DNA from: Treponema sp.
Lineage (GTDB): Bacteria > Spirochaetota > Spirochaetia > Treponematales > Treponemataceae
Assembly: GCA_014804005.1 (NCBI GenBank)
Contig: JAAVAP010000013.1
Location: 386,302-450,301, forward strand
Direction: 5' to 3'
Length of the DNA stretch: 64,000 nucleotides
Shown one piece after another: positions 50,128-59,253 of the stretch. The notes under the pieces were generated by a model that was given only the letters and a program-made list of their open reading frames with translations, was not told where the DNA came from and made no database searches. The stretch's first letter is position 1; each line of letters begins with the position of its first letter. The position numbers and the translations under genes were made by a program.

Positions 50128-51717
50128 ATGAGAAAGATTTCAGTCGCAATGGCCGCGGCGTTTTTAGCCGCGACTTCAATTTTCGCGATCGGCGTTGACG
50201 AGGACGAAATCCGTTCTGTAAACCAGACGATCGTATTCGAAAACTACACAGGACCGCACGCAACGGTTGACACTTTGGATCAAATCAAGCAAATCGGGCG
50301 CGGGCTTGGAAGCGCAATCGCATCCGACTTGGATTCGCAGAGAACTGCCGGCAACACGGCAAAATATTACGTGATTCACGCCATCGACAGTTCCGTCGCC
50401 GAAAAGCTCGACGCGGACATACTCGTGCTCGGCACGAACGCCTCCGTGGATCACATCCGAAACCTGCGCCACATCATAGCCGGCTATCTTTCCGCCGCGT
50501 ACAATTATTCCGAAAGCGACGCGCAGACAATCGCGACGTTCGTAACGGTATACAACGCGGTCTATCGCCAAAACATGGACGCGTTCAGATCAAAGTACAA
50601 AGACATCGTGACGAGCAACCTCACAGCAAGCCGCGCAGGACTTTCCACGCGCTACAGCGAATGGCCGGGCAATTCGCAAATCGTGATTCCAATCAGCGAC
50701 ATTTCGGGCGGACTTTCCACGGTGGACACAAGCGTAATCAGCGACCGCGAAGTCATCAACTCAATGCAGGAGGACGACGACAAGAACATCGACGCCCGCA
50801 AAGATATGGTTGACATAAAGGAGCGCGAGGCGGAAAACGCGAACGAAAAGGCGCAGGAATCGCAGAAAGCCGCCACCGAAGAACAGCGCAAGGCGGACGA
50901 GGCGCAAAAGCAAGCCGACCAAAAGAAAGAAGACGCGCAGAAAGCCCAGCAAAAAGCCGATGAGGCGCAGAAAAAGGCCGACGAAAATCCAGATGATGAG
51001 CAAGCGCAGAAAGAAGCCCAGCAGGCTCAAAAAGAAGCGGACCAAGCAAAAAAGGCCGAAGACGACGCACAGCAGGAAGCCGATGAAACACAGAAAAAGG
51101 CCGACGAAGCAAAACAAACCGCTTCCGAACAGCAGGCCGTGGCGGACAAAAAGCAGGCCGAAGCGCAGGAAGAGCGCAGGACGATAGCGCAGGATCAGGA
51201 AGCCGTCGAAAAGGCAGAGGAAGCCGCGACAAACGCTCCGGGCGTCTACGGTCTCAGCCTCGCAAGCGCAAACAGCATGAATTCGGCAATCGTAAAAGTA
51301 AACACGAAAGACGGCTCAATCCTTCAAAAGTCGGAAGTCGATGTGATCAAAAACCGTACGATGTTCCCGATCGGAGGAGGATTCCTCGCCGTGGCCGGCG
51401 CGAATTCCGGAAACGGGGCGGTCAAATTGGTATTCATTGACGAAAAGTCGCTTGAAATCACCAAGGAAAGCGAGGAAACGCTTTCTGACAATTCGGTTTT
51501 GGTTCAGGACGGAAGCAACTATCTCGTCATAGTAAAGGAGCGCAACGAATGCTTCGCGGCAAAATATGACGCCAACTTGAATCTGCTCAAAAAAAGCCCC
51601 GTTTCGGTAAGTCCGAATTCGCCGATAGTAAAAACCTCGGCCGGCTACATGGCAACGGATGAGGCGGGTCAGCCGATCATTCTAGACACGGCAGAACTCA
51701 ATATTACTACAAAATAA
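50128..51717 (+). CDS. P83/100-family protein
   Basis: This is a homologue of the Borrelia p83/100 antigen. It has 529 residues, a signal peptide (ISVAMAAAFLAATSIFAIG), an N-terminal domain of about 200 residues (NQTIVFENYTGPHATVDTLD, DADILVLGTNASVDHIRNL), and a long coiled coil from about residue 230 to 370 rich in Lys/Glu/Ala/Gln (AQKAQQKADEAQKKADE). A C-terminal beta-propeller-like part follows (MFPIGGGFLAVAGANSGNG, VSVSPNSPIVKTSAGYM). Its exact role is unsettled; a structural periplasmic protein is likely. It has its own promoter, and a large hairpin follows the gene. Confidence 0.85.
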   Translation: MRKISVAMAAAFLAATSIFAIGVDEDEIRSVNQTIVFENYTGPHATVDTLDQIKQIGRGLGSAIASDLDSQRTAGNTAKYYVIHAIDSSVAEKLDADILVLGTNASVDHIRNLRHIIAGYLSAAYNYSESDAQTIATFVTVYNAVYRQNMDAFRSKYKDIVTSNLTASRAGLSTRYSEWPGNSQIVIPISDISGGLSTVDTSVISDREVINSMQEDDDKNIDARKDMVDIKEREAENANEKAQESQKAATEEQRKADEAQKQADQKKEDAQKAQQKADEAQKKADENPDDEQAQKEAQQAQKEADQAKKAEDDAQQEADETQKKADEAKQTASEQQAVADKKQAEAQEERRTIAQDQEAVEKAEEAATNAPGVYGLSLASANSMNSAIVKVNTKDGSILQKSEVDVIKNRTMFPIGGGFLAVAGANSGNGAVKLVFIDEKSLEITKESEETLSDNSVLVQDGSNYLVIVKERNECFAAKYDANLNLLKKSPVSVSPNSPIVKTSAGYMATDEAGQPIILDTAELNITTK

Positions 51718-51783
51718 TTGGCGAAAGCCGTGGCAGAAATAGTCAAAAATCTTGCAAAATAAATTCCACTTGCAAATGCAAGC

Positions 51784-51820
51784 AATAGAAAGCGGCGCGC
51801 TTCGCGCGCCGCTTTCTATT
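51784..51820. terminator. Strong bidirectional hairpin after the P83/100 gene
   Basis: A perfect 16-bp stem (AATAGAAAGCGGCGCG at 51784-51799, CGCGCCGCTTTCTATT at 51805-51820) has a CTTCG loop. T-rich sequence follows on the plus strand. It should end plus-strand transcription. Confidence 0.8.
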
Positions 51821-51850
51821 ACTTTACTTTCCGCACGTAAATAGGCTCAT

Positions 51851-51890
51851 AAAAAAAATCCAGTTCCTGCCGCACGCGACAGGAACTGGA
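51851..51890 (-). terminator. Terminator of the DUF2259-like gene
   Basis: On the minus strand, an 11-bp stem TCCAGTTCCTG / CAGGAACTGGA with a 10-nt loop is followed by eight T. It lies 42 bp past the gene's stop codon. Confidence 0.85.
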
Positions 51891-51931
51891 AAAACAAAAT
51901 GGAGGAACAACTGGCACGATTTTTTTCGCGC

Positions 51932-52621
51932 CTATAATTTGACCGTCTCGACCATATAGCGTATGGAGGTACCAACTTGGTCTTCGACAGTCTTCTCAAC
52001 CACAAAAACAAGGGAGGAGCTTTTCGCGTCGCGGAATATACGGACAATCTTGTAGCCCGTAACGCCAGCGCGCTTTCGTTCGGGCGAACCCACTTTGTAT
52101 TTTTTTTCCGTCTCAGAATTTTTTATCGAAAGGTCGATGTAGAAACTGGATTTGCAGTTCTGCCCGAAGCCTTCGAAAGTGGGCACAAGGCGCACGCTGA
52201 AATCACATTGTTCCAGAGAATTTTCGTCGCCATAATTCTTGAACGAAATTGTTTCCGCTCCATCCTTGGCTTCATTTTCCATTACATAAAGCGTGTTGTC
52301 GCTCGAAGTCTTGGCGCAGCCGTACTTCGCGATTTCCGATGAATGCCGCGCGCAAAGGTTGTCGTAAACTTCCTTGCCGTTTTTCTCAGACTTCGCCTCG
52401 ATCTTTTTGAAAACGCCTCCGGGGATATATTCATTTTTTGCCACGTCCACGGCGTAGATTTCCGCGTATGGACGGAATTTCACATCCGTCATCCCATACT
52501 GCCCGAAAACATAGATTTTGCCATCGTCCGAAAATCCGATGTCCTTGAACGCGGCCGCGTCGCCGGCAAAAGAGATTCCAGCCACAAAAAAAATCAAACC
52601 TGCGATGATTGCCCTTTTCAT
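51932..52621 (-). CDS. Secreted DUF2259-like protein
   Basis: This is a 229-residue protein with a signal peptide (RAIIAGLIFFVAGISFAG) and GGAG 5 nt before the ATG. The mature part begins FKDIGFSDDGKIYVFGQYG and includes LVPTFEGFGQNCKSSFYIDL and AGVTGYKIVRIFRDAKSSSL, the pattern of predicted secreted DUF2259 proteins of treponemes. Four cysteines could form disulphides. Function is unknown. It has a dedicated terminator and faces the P83/100 gene. Confidence 0.72.
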   Translation of the reverse strand: MKRAIIAGLIFFVAGISFAGDAAAFKDIGFSDDGKIYVFGQYGMTDVKFRPYAEIYAVDVAKNEYIPGGVFKKIEAKSEKNGKEVYDNLCARHSSEIAKYGCAKTSSDNTLYVMENEAKDGAETISFKNYGDENSLEQCDFSVRLVPTFEGFGQNCKSSFYIDLSIKNSETEKKYKVGSPERKRAGVTGYKIVRIFRDAKSSSLVFVVEKTVEDQVGTSIRYMVETVKL

Positions 52622-52708
52622 TGCTTCTCCATAAAAATTGAAAAGAATTGAAATCGCTTGCGCGAATTCAAAGTTCCTGTTTTATTTTCGGCGCGAATGG
52701 ATTTACTC

Positions 52709-52737
52709 TTTACTATTTTTTGTTTTGACGGTAAAAT
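52709..52737 (+). promoter_or_regulatory. Promoter of the 52744 membrane gene (leaderless type)
   Basis: TTTACT (52709-52714), a 17-bp spacer and TAAAAT (52732-52737). The ATG follows after 6 nt and there is no Shine-Dalgarno. Confidence 0.6.
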
Positions 52738-52743
52738 AAAACA

Positions 52744-53541
52744 ATGACGCTCAAAGGAAAGAACCGATACACTTTCATTCTCTCGACTTTTTTTCTTGGA
52801 CTTTCGATATTCTTCCTTGCATATTTCATCCTGAAAATGAACGCGGAATCCCAAAGCGCGATTGAAGGAGCGAATTCGGAAGTCTTCGGACGGAACGCAT
52901 GGGCGACGATTTTTTCTTCGTTCTACCTGATGGCGTTCGTCCCTGCGGCGGCGTTTTTCGCCTACTCGCATTTCATCAAGACGCCTTCGATGGAAATCGT
53001 ATATTTCATGCTTTTTCTGCTCGGATGCTCGACAGGCTTGGTGCGGCTTTTCGCCCTTTTCGAAACCGCATCGGGAACGTTTCCCGAATACTACGTTTTT
53101 TTCGGACGGACGGCGTTTTGGGGACAGCTTCTTTGCTTCGCCTCGCTTTTTATGGTGGCGGTGGCGGGAATGCCGGACCAGCGCGTGAACGTCGAGCACA
53201 ACATTTTCATCGTGCTTATTTTCTCGCTCACTTTGGCGAAATTTGTTCCCGTGAACACTTTGGAATTTGCGGAAAACTTTTCGCTCGGAAACGGAGCGAG
53301 ATGGCTTTTGATTTTTTTCTGCGCGCTCGCGGCAATTCTCACGGCAGCGACGCATTCGCTGAAAGCATGGCAAAGCGAAAACAACGCGCACTATTCCCTC
53401 GCGGCGGACACAATCATAATGGAAACGGGACTTATGCTCCTTGTGTCAGGAAAAACTCTCGTGCCGACAATCATAGGCGCCGTGATTCTTGTGGCGGGGA
53501 CTTTCCGATATTTGGGCGTTCTCCACAAACTTTACATGTAG
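52744..53541 (+). CDS. Multi-pass membrane protein of unknown function
   Basis: The product has 265 residues and about seven hydrophobic helices, the first two being FILSTFFLGLSIFFLAYFIL and WATIFSSFYLMAFVPAAAFF. Polar loops contain few charged motifs; VPVNTLEFAENFSLGNGAR is the longest. Overall it resembles 7-TM sensor-type membrane domains without an attached signalling domain. No family is recognised. Its last 10 bp overlap the convergent kinase gene. Confidence 0.7.
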   Translation: MTLKGKNRYTFILSTFFLGLSIFFLAYFILKMNAESQSAIEGANSEVFGRNAWATIFSSFYLMAFVPAAAFFAYSHFIKTPSMEIVYFMLFLLGCSTGLVRLFALFETASGTFPEYYVFFGRTAFWGQLLCFASLFMVAVAGMPDQRVNVEHNIFIVLIFSLTLAKFVPVNTLEFAENFSLGNGARWLLIFFCALAAILTAATHSLKAWQSENNAHYSLAADTIIMETGLMLLVSGKTLVPTIIGAVILVAGTFRYLGVLHKLYM

Positions 53542-54152
53542 AAAAAATGGACGATCGCTCCAAGCGCGACTGGAATCAAAATGTTGTCGAAATCTTTTAG
53601 CGGAAGAATTTCGATAAGCATTCCCGAAACGGCGAGGCACAGCGCGGCTTCTGCATTTTGCAGGACGCAGAACGTAGAAATGAAAATCGCCAAAAAGCAC
53701 ACGAGGCTTCCGGCGCAAGTCTTTCCGCCTGTATATGGAATGTGCAGGTTTCCGAAAATTTTTCCAGCAAGGCTAGCAAGTCCGTCCCCGAACGCGAGCG
53801 CGAGAATTCCCGTTGCGGCCGCCTTCTGCTCCCACAACAACGCGCTCAAAAAAATTCCAATGACAAGCGTCAAAGGGCCGAGCACGAATTTCCCTTTATC
53901 GCGCGCGCGCGCCGCCATGTCCGTGATGTCGGAAACCAGCGGAATCGAAATTCCCCGCAGCGCAAGAATTTGGCAAAGCGTGTAGCCCACGCCCGCCAAG
54001 ACCAAAAGCGTCATAGTCGCGCCGTAAAATCGCGCCAAAAAAAACGGAACGAACGCCGCGCAAAGATGGATTGACTTTCGGAAAATTTCCTTGTATAATG
54101 AGATGAGATGCTTTTTCCATAAAAGCCCGATGTAGGGGCAAAAAACTTTCAC
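53532..54152 (-). CDS. SEC59/DGK1/VTE5-like CTP-dependent lipid kinase, GTG start
   Basis: This is an integral membrane protein of 206 residues, of the phosphatidate cytidylyltransferase/dolichol-kinase-like group. Family features are EIFRKSIHLCAAFVPFFLAR near residue 23, LGPLTLVIGIFLSALLWEQ, LALAFGDGLASLAGKIFG near residue 117, YTGGKTCAGSLVCFLAI and LPLKDFDNILIPVALGAIV. It probably phosphorylates a lipid alcohol with CTP. The GTG start overlaps the TPR gene stop (GTGA), with AGGG 8-9 nt upstream. Confidence 0.82.
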   Translation of the reverse strand: MKVFCPYIGLLWKKHLISLYKEIFRKSIHLCAAFVPFFLARFYGATMTLLVLAGVGYTLCQILALRGISIPLVSDITDMAARARDKGKFVLGPLTLVIGIFLSALLWEQKAAATGILALAFGDGLASLAGKIFGNLHIPYTGGKTCAGSLVCFLAIFISTFCVLQNAEAALCLAVSGMLIEILPLKDFDNILIPVALGAIVHFFYM

Positions 54153-57100
54153 TGCTCAAGCCCTTTTTCGCCGTCGAGTATGCGCGGAATTTCCGTATAA
54201 ATCGCAGGCTCAAAGTCTGGGAAAGGATTCGTCGCATAGCGCAAATTCTGCTCGGCGAGATTGCTTCCAGGAAGTCGCACCATCGTTTCCTGATTTCTCG
54301 TGAGCGCGTCGTAGTAGCGTATTGAATCCTGAAAATTCACCAAAGCCGCCGCGTTGAGCGAGCTGTTTCCGCTCTGGCGGGAAACTCGGAATTGGCTCAC
54401 GCCGAGATTGTTCGCGCCTTTCATATATGTTTCAACCATGTCGCCCGCGCTCGCCTCAATTTGCGGAACGACGATTCCATATTTCTCGCGCTGAAAGTCA
54501 AGGTACGAAAGAAGCCTGCCGTAATAACTCTGCGCCGTGAAATTGTCGCCACGAAGCGAAAGCGTGTTTCCGAGCGCAAGGAGCGTGTGGGAATCCTGCT
54601 CGCCTTCCTCCGAAGCCTTGAGGAAATTTCCAAGCGCGGAAGCGTAGTCGTTGTTGGAATAGTCGATGTATCCCACGCGATATCTGATTGAAGGCGTGTC
54701 CATATAATTTTGAATCGCAGCGTTGTAATTTCGCCGCGCGCCGTCCAAGTCGCCGGAAATGAAATACTCAAGGTTTCCCATGTCCGCATACATCGCGCCC
54801 ACATTTTTGTCGCCATCGAATTTTCGCGCGCGTTGCCGTTTTTCAAACAAATTTATTCCTTCGGTAAGCGCCTCGCGCGCCAAAATGTATTCGCGGTCAT
54901 AAAGATATTCTTCGCCCAAAAGTCTGTAATTGTTCAACTGCTTGTAGACATCGCGATTTTTGAGCGAGGCGGATTCATTGAAAAGCCGTTCTGTGTTCTT
55001 CAGCGAATCCAAAGCCTTGGAATGGTCGCCCACTTCCACAAGATAGCGGGAGAAATTGTAGCTGGCGATCGGATTCTGCGGATCGGCTCGAATCGCAAAA
55101 AGCATCATGTCGCGCAAATCCTCGATTTTATCGCGCAAATATTCCTGCTCTCGCGGAAGCTCGCCGAAAAGTTTGTCCATAAGATATCCGCTCATTTCCA
55201 CCCAATCGTCCGCGCCAAGCGACTTTTCACGAGGATAGAAAAATTCCTTGAGTTCAAGGACATTGTGAAGCTGATCCGTGCGAATGTTGTACCGCAGGAA
55301 ACGCGATTGATATACGTCGGCGTTTTTCGCGCCGTAGAGCCGCATCGCAAGCGAATATTGGTCGAAAGCGTCCTGGAATTTCGCGGGATTTTCTTCCGTG
55401 GCCCATTCCAAATAAGTGTCGCCCAGCGCGAGAATTCCGTCGGGATCGTTCACATGGTAGTCGAGAACCTCGCGCTTGAGAATCTCCTCGGCGCGGGCAT
55501 AGTCGCCCAAATCGGAAAGCTGCATGTCGGCATACTCCAAGCCGGCCTGCTTGTCGTGATCGAAACGCTGCAAAATCGCCTTGTAGAATTTTTCCGCACG
55601 GTCGTACTGCCTGTGGGCGCGGTAACCTTGCGCGTATTTGTAGAACCATTTTTTCTTCGGCTTGTGGGTGAGTGCCTCGTCAAAAACCATCTCGGATTGC
55701 GGATAGTTGTCGCTCTCCAAAAGCGCGTATCCTTCCTTGTAAAGTTTTTCCGCCCAAAGCGGCTGAACGATGTACTGATGCCCGAGATAGCCGACGCAGA
55801 AAAGAATCATCGCCGCGAGCAATCCAATGAGCGCGGCAGGAAGAATTTTCGCCTTGAGCTGATATTTGAACGAAGCCTTGTATGCGGCGTATTCCTCCGC
55901 GGTGCGTTTTTCAAAGTCGCGTGGAACATGCAAGGTTATGTCGAGAATTTTTTCCAAATATCCCGCCAGTTGCCGCGCCGAAACCTTGTTCAAAATTTTG
56001 TCTATGAGTTCAAAAACAACTTCGTCCTTGAATTCATTTTTGACAATCATATCCTCCACGGCAATGCGCACGTTCAGAGGATATTCGCTCAAATTTTTCT
56101 TGAATTTTTTGTACTCTTCGGGAGTAAGTCCAGTTCTATGTCTCGGGTCGGGCATCGCGCCGCTAAAGTCAACGTTGTCCAATCCGCCCTTCGGCGGCTT
56201 TTTCGCATAAGGATCCGCGTCCGTCTCCGAAAATCCCGGAATCGTGAAATCGTCGTTCATGTCAAGCTCGAAGTCGCCATCCGCAGCGTTCAAATTCGAG
56301 CCTGTTTCAGGCGGATTGAAATCAGAAAGCGGAGAATCTCCGCCGCTGAAATCCGTCACGCCGCCCAAATCGCCGAAATCGGGCATGCCGCCGCTCGTGT
56401 CGATGTCCGCGTTTTCCCCGCCGACCGAATTTCCAGAATCCTGTCCGAAAGAGCCGATGTCAAAATCCGCGCTGAAAATGTCATCGCTGTCCGAAGACGC
56501 GGGCGCATCGTATTCCGAAACGTCAAATCCGAGCCCAGAATCCTCGCCGACCGAATTTTCCGGCGCGGAAGGAACGAAATCCTCCGCCTCAAACGACGCA
56601 TCGTCCGCCGCAGAAGGAATTTCCGCAGAAACGCCGCCTTGCGCTTCGCCGGCGTTCTCATTTTCCATCGCGTCAAAATCGATGTCACCGAATCCCGAAC
56701 TGTCTCCGTCATCCTGCGGCACATATTCCGCTTGAGAATCTTCTTGGACCGCTTCCTGAGCCGCAGCTTCCTCCGCGAGATCTTCCTCGGTCTTTGGAAG
56801 CTTTCCAAATTCGCCAGTCACATAATAAGGCGGATTCGCGCTCGTCACAGGATTTTCAGTGAAAATATCGGGCTTTAGAATCGCAATGTCGTCGGCAATT
56901 TCCTTGGGCTTGAAAGGAATTTTTTGCGCGGCCTTTTTTCCGCCTTTTTTTTCAGGAAGTTCGTCTTCTGAATCCACAGAAGCAACTTCATCGCCCAAAA
57001 TAGAATTCACGTTAATTTCAGCGGAATCCGCCGTAGACGAAGCAGGAGAATAATCCTCGATTTCTATTCCGTCGATGCCCAAGTCGCTCAAGTCGAAACC

Positions 57101-58231
57101 GTCATCGGAAGCAGCCTTTTCGGCAGGAGCGTCAGGCCGCTCTTCGCTTGCGGCGGGCGCGCCTTGATTTTCCTCCGAAGGATTTTCCGAAATCTCGCTT
57201 TCATTCTGGGCTGAATCTTCCTGCGAAGAAAAATCGCCGAGATCATCAAAGTCGCCCAAATCGAAGCCGTCATTTGAATCGGAAGTTGAATCCGCATTTT
57301 CAGAATCTGCGGATTGCGCCTCGGAAGAAAGCGCGTTTTCAGGCGCGGCATTATCGTCAAAATTTTGTCCGTCAAAAGAAAGCGCGTCGCCCTGCTCGAA
57401 ATCAGGCAAAGAATCAAAAAGTGCCGACTCCTCGGCGGGAGTGGGATCTGATTCCTCGCTCGCTTCGGGCGCGCCTTGATTTTCGTCTGAAGAATTTTCC
57501 AAAACTTCATTTTCATTCGAAGCGGAATTTTCCGCAGGACTTTCAAACGCGTCAAGATCACCCAAATCTCCAAGGTCGAACAAATCATCTGCCGCAGAAA
57601 CATTTTCCGCAGACGAAGTGTTTTCCGAAGGCGGCGCGGATTTTTGCTCGGAAGGAACAGAATCCGTATCGCCGGAATTCAAAAGCTCGTCAAGTTCAGG
57701 GATGCCCGCAAATTCAGCTTCCGCGGATTTTTCATTGCCGCCGAAAGACGAAGCGTCTTCCAAATTGCCGTCGTCGTCGAATCCGAATCCCGAATACCCG
57801 CTTCCGTCTATGCCTTTGGGCTTTTCAGGCTCGGGTTCGGGCTCTTCTTCCTCTTCCAAAAACGACATCGCGCTCGGAACGGAATTCTTTTTTTTCTCGT
57901 CGCTCGACGAAGACTCGAACGCGCTCAAGTCGGGCATGTCGCCAAGGCTCGCGCCAAAACCTGCGCCTCCGAAAATATCGTCATCTCCGCTCGCCTTTCG
58001 CTCGGCTTCCGCCTTCGCAGCCGCCTCGGCTTCTTCCTGCGCAATCTGTTCAGGGGTCTTTGGTTTTTCCGGCATGCCAGTTACGAAGTCCTCGCTGTCA
58101 TCCACATCCGGAATGGATTCTGGAACGGGAAAAGGCATTGCTTTTTCGCCGCGCGCCGCGCGCACGTTTATCTCGTTGCCCAATTTGAGAACTTGTTCGC
58201 TTAACTTTTTCAACTGACTGAAGCCAGGCAC
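54149..58231 (-). CDS. Large membrane-anchored TPR protein with acidic low-complexity N-terminus, GTG start
   Basis: The product is 1360 residues. The cytoplasmic part (about 1-800) is acidic and Ser/Pro/Gly-rich, with imperfect internal repeats around ENQGAPEASEES and ENQGAPAASEERP. A conserved helical segment (LTPEEYKKFKKNLSEYPLNV, near residue 700) precedes a single TM helix (ILPAALIGLLAAMILFCVG, near residue 810). The rest is about ten TPR-like helical hairpins (AEKFYKAILQRFDHDKQAGL, ALGDTYLEWATEENPAKFQD). This layout resembles the spirochaetal periplasmic flagellar collar protein FlcA of Borrelia, an inference only. The start is GTG at 58231 with GAGGTGGG upstream. Confidence 0.78.
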   Translation of the reverse strand: MPGFSQLKKLSEQVLKLGNEINVRAARGEKAMPFPVPESIPDVDDSEDFVTGMPEKPKTPEQIAQEEAEAAAKAEAERKASGDDDIFGGAGFGASLGDMPDLSAFESSSSDEKKKNSVPSAMSFLEEEEEPEPEPEKPKGIDGSGYSGFGFDDDGNLEDASSFGGNEKSAEAEFAGIPELDELLNSGDTDSVPSEQKSAPPSENTSSAENVSAADDLFDLGDLGDLDAFESPAENSASNENEVLENSSDENQGAPEASEESDPTPAEESALFDSLPDFEQGDALSFDGQNFDDNAAPENALSSEAQSADSENADSTSDSNDGFDLGDFDDLGDFSSQEDSAQNESEISENPSEENQGAPAASEERPDAPAEKAASDDGFDLSDLGIDGIEIEDYSPASSTADSAEINVNSILGDEVASVDSEDELPEKKGGKKAAQKIPFKPKEIADDIAILKPDIFTENPVTSANPPYYVTGEFGKLPKTEEDLAEEAAAQEAVQEDSQAEYVPQDDGDSSGFGDIDFDAMENENAGEAQGGVSAEIPSAADDASFEAEDFVPSAPENSVGEDSGLGFDVSEYDAPASSDSDDIFSADFDIGSFGQDSGNSVGGENADIDTSGGMPDFGDLGGVTDFSGGDSPLSDFNPPETGSNLNAADGDFELDMNDDFTIPGFSETDADPYAKKPPKGGLDNVDFSGAMPDPRHRTGLTPEEYKKFKKNLSEYPLNVRIAVEDMIVKNEFKDEVVFELIDKILNKVSARQLAGYLEKILDITLHVPRDFEKRTAEEYAAYKASFKYQLKAKILPAALIGLLAAMILFCVGYLGHQYIVQPLWAEKLYKEGYALLESDNYPQSEMVFDEALTHKPKKKWFYKYAQGYRAHRQYDRAEKFYKAILQRFDHDKQAGLEYADMQLSDLGDYARAEEILKREVLDYHVNDPDGILALGDTYLEWATEENPAKFQDAFDQYSLAMRLYGAKNADVYQSRFLRYNIRTDQLHNVLELKEFFYPREKSLGADDWVEMSGYLMDKLFGELPREQEYLRDKIEDLRDMMLFAIRADPQNPIASYNFSRYLVEVGDHSKALDSLKNTERLFNESASLKNRDVYKQLNNYRLLGEEYLYDREYILAREALTEGINLFEKRQRARKFDGDKNVGAMYADMGNLEYFISGDLDGARRNYNAAIQNYMDTPSIRYRVGYIDYSNNDYASALGNFLKASEEGEQDSHTLLALGNTLSLRGDNFTAQSYYGRLLSYLDFQREKYGIVVPQIEASAGDMVETYMKGANNLGVSQFRVSRQSGNSSLNAAALVNFQDSIRYYDALTRNQETMVRLPGSNLAEQNLRYATNPFPDFEPAIYTEIPRILDGEKGLEQ

Positions 58232-58251
58232 TTATTTTCCCACCTCTGAAT

Positions 58252-58280
58252 ATTATACACAAATTAACGGAAATTTACAA
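58252..58280 (-). promoter_or_regulatory. Promoter of the TPR giant
   Basis: TTGTAA (58275-58280), a 17-bp spacer and a perfect TATAAT (58252-58257), about 20 nt before the GTG start. Unlike the leaderless cases, a Shine-Dalgarno fits in the short leader. Confidence 0.8.
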
Positions 58281-58323
58281 TATAAACTTTAAGAATTCTC
58301 AAATATTTTCCGATAGTTAAATC

Positions 58324-59076
58324 GTGATGAAAAAGCTGAATTTGTTTTTGGCATGCGCGATTTTCTGCGCGGGCGCGAGCTTCGCCGCCAAGGAAAAAGA
58401 CGTTCCGCTCGTGGAATCAAAATATTCGTTCGAGTACCGCGAAACCGCGCAAAAACTTCGCGAGCCCAAAGCACCGTTTGAACAGGACGGGTTGATAGTT
58501 TTTTCGGCGCAAGAAGGACCTCATTACGTTGGCATCGCGTTCGACTTTGAAAATTTCCAAAAAATTCATCCCTTCCAAAAACGCATCATTTTGGATGAAG
58601 ACGGCGAAAAAGACCGCGCCTGGTATTTCTACATTCTCGAAGAATATCCAAAGACGGACAAAATTTTGTACCGCCTCATAATCGACGGGCTTTGGACCAC
58701 CGACCCGATGAATCCGAAGCAACACTATGACGAGACGACGGGAATCAGGCTTTCGCAAATCGACGTGAGACGCGAATACGAAATCGCGACTTCCGTGAAA
58801 ACCAGCTCGAACGGAAAAAGCGTACATTTCGTCTACAAGGGAAAAAGCGGACAAAACGTGCGCGTGGCTGGAACTTTTTCAAATTGGGACAGCTGGATTT
58901 ACAGGCTTGCGGAAACTTCGCGCGGATTCTACGAGCTCACGCTCCCGATGAACGAAGGCACGTACTATTATGTCTACTGCATCGGCACGAAAGAATTTCC
59001 GGACTTGACGAACCACGAACGAGCGATAAAAGACGGCGGAAAAGCAGTAAGCAAAATAATAGTTACTAATGAATAG
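58324..59076 (+). CDS. Secreted protein with glycogen-binding (CBM48/isoamylase-N-like) domains
   Basis: This is a 250-residue protein with a signal peptide (KLNLFLACAIFCAGASFAA). The C-terminal half is a clear early-set glycogen-binding fold: VHFVYKGKSGQNVRVAGTFS, NWDSWIYRLAETSRGFYELT, LPMNEGTYYYVYCIG. The N-terminal half (YHYVGIAF-like strand, AWYFYILEEYPKTDKILYRL, DGLWTTDPMNPK) looks like a second, degenerate copy. No catalytic domain is attached, so it may bind glucan or simply be structural in the periplasm. The start is GTG 58324 or ATG 58327. Confidence 0.75.
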   Translation: MMKKLNLFLACAIFCAGASFAAKEKDVPLVESKYSFEYRETAQKLREPKAPFEQDGLIVFSAQEGPHYVGIAFDFENFQKIHPFQKRIILDEDGEKDRAWYFYILEEYPKTDKILYRLIIDGLWTTDPMNPKQHYDETTGIRLSQIDVRREYEIATSVKTSSNGKSVHFVYKGKSGQNVRVAGTFSNWDSWIYRLAETSRGFYELTLPMNEGTYYYVYCIGTKEFPDLTNHERAIKDGGKAVSKIIVTNE

Positions 59077-59134
59077 TTATTAGTTAATAGTTTATTGCGA
59101 TTTTTTTGAAGCCCATTATGAATGATTCGCTTCG

Positions 59135-59225
59135 CGAGTTTTTGCAAGTCCTTACGTGCAAGCAAAAAACTCGGTAAGTAGCGCCACGCGCTACGACCAG
59201 CCGTTAGCCCCAGCGGAAGCGAAAC
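59135..59225. repeat. Chain of palindromes between the CBM48 and ffh genes
   Basis: CGAGTTTTTGC / GCAAAAAACTCG (59135-59173), the perfect hairpin GTAGCGC-CAC-GCGCTAC (59178-59194) and the 16-mer CCAGCGGAAGCGAAAC (59210-59225, also at 30383) lie in a row. A short TCGCAAG-C-CTTGCGA palindrome follows near 59236. The genes on either side converge. Confidence 0.75.
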
Positions 59226-59253
59226 TGTAAGTAAATCGCAAGCCTTGCGAACA

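Noticed and set aside
54710-56878. 722-codon plus-strand gene
   Set aside because: It is the antisense shadow of the TPR gene; composition is Arg/Ile/Val-biased and has no motif, while the minus strand has clear TPRs.
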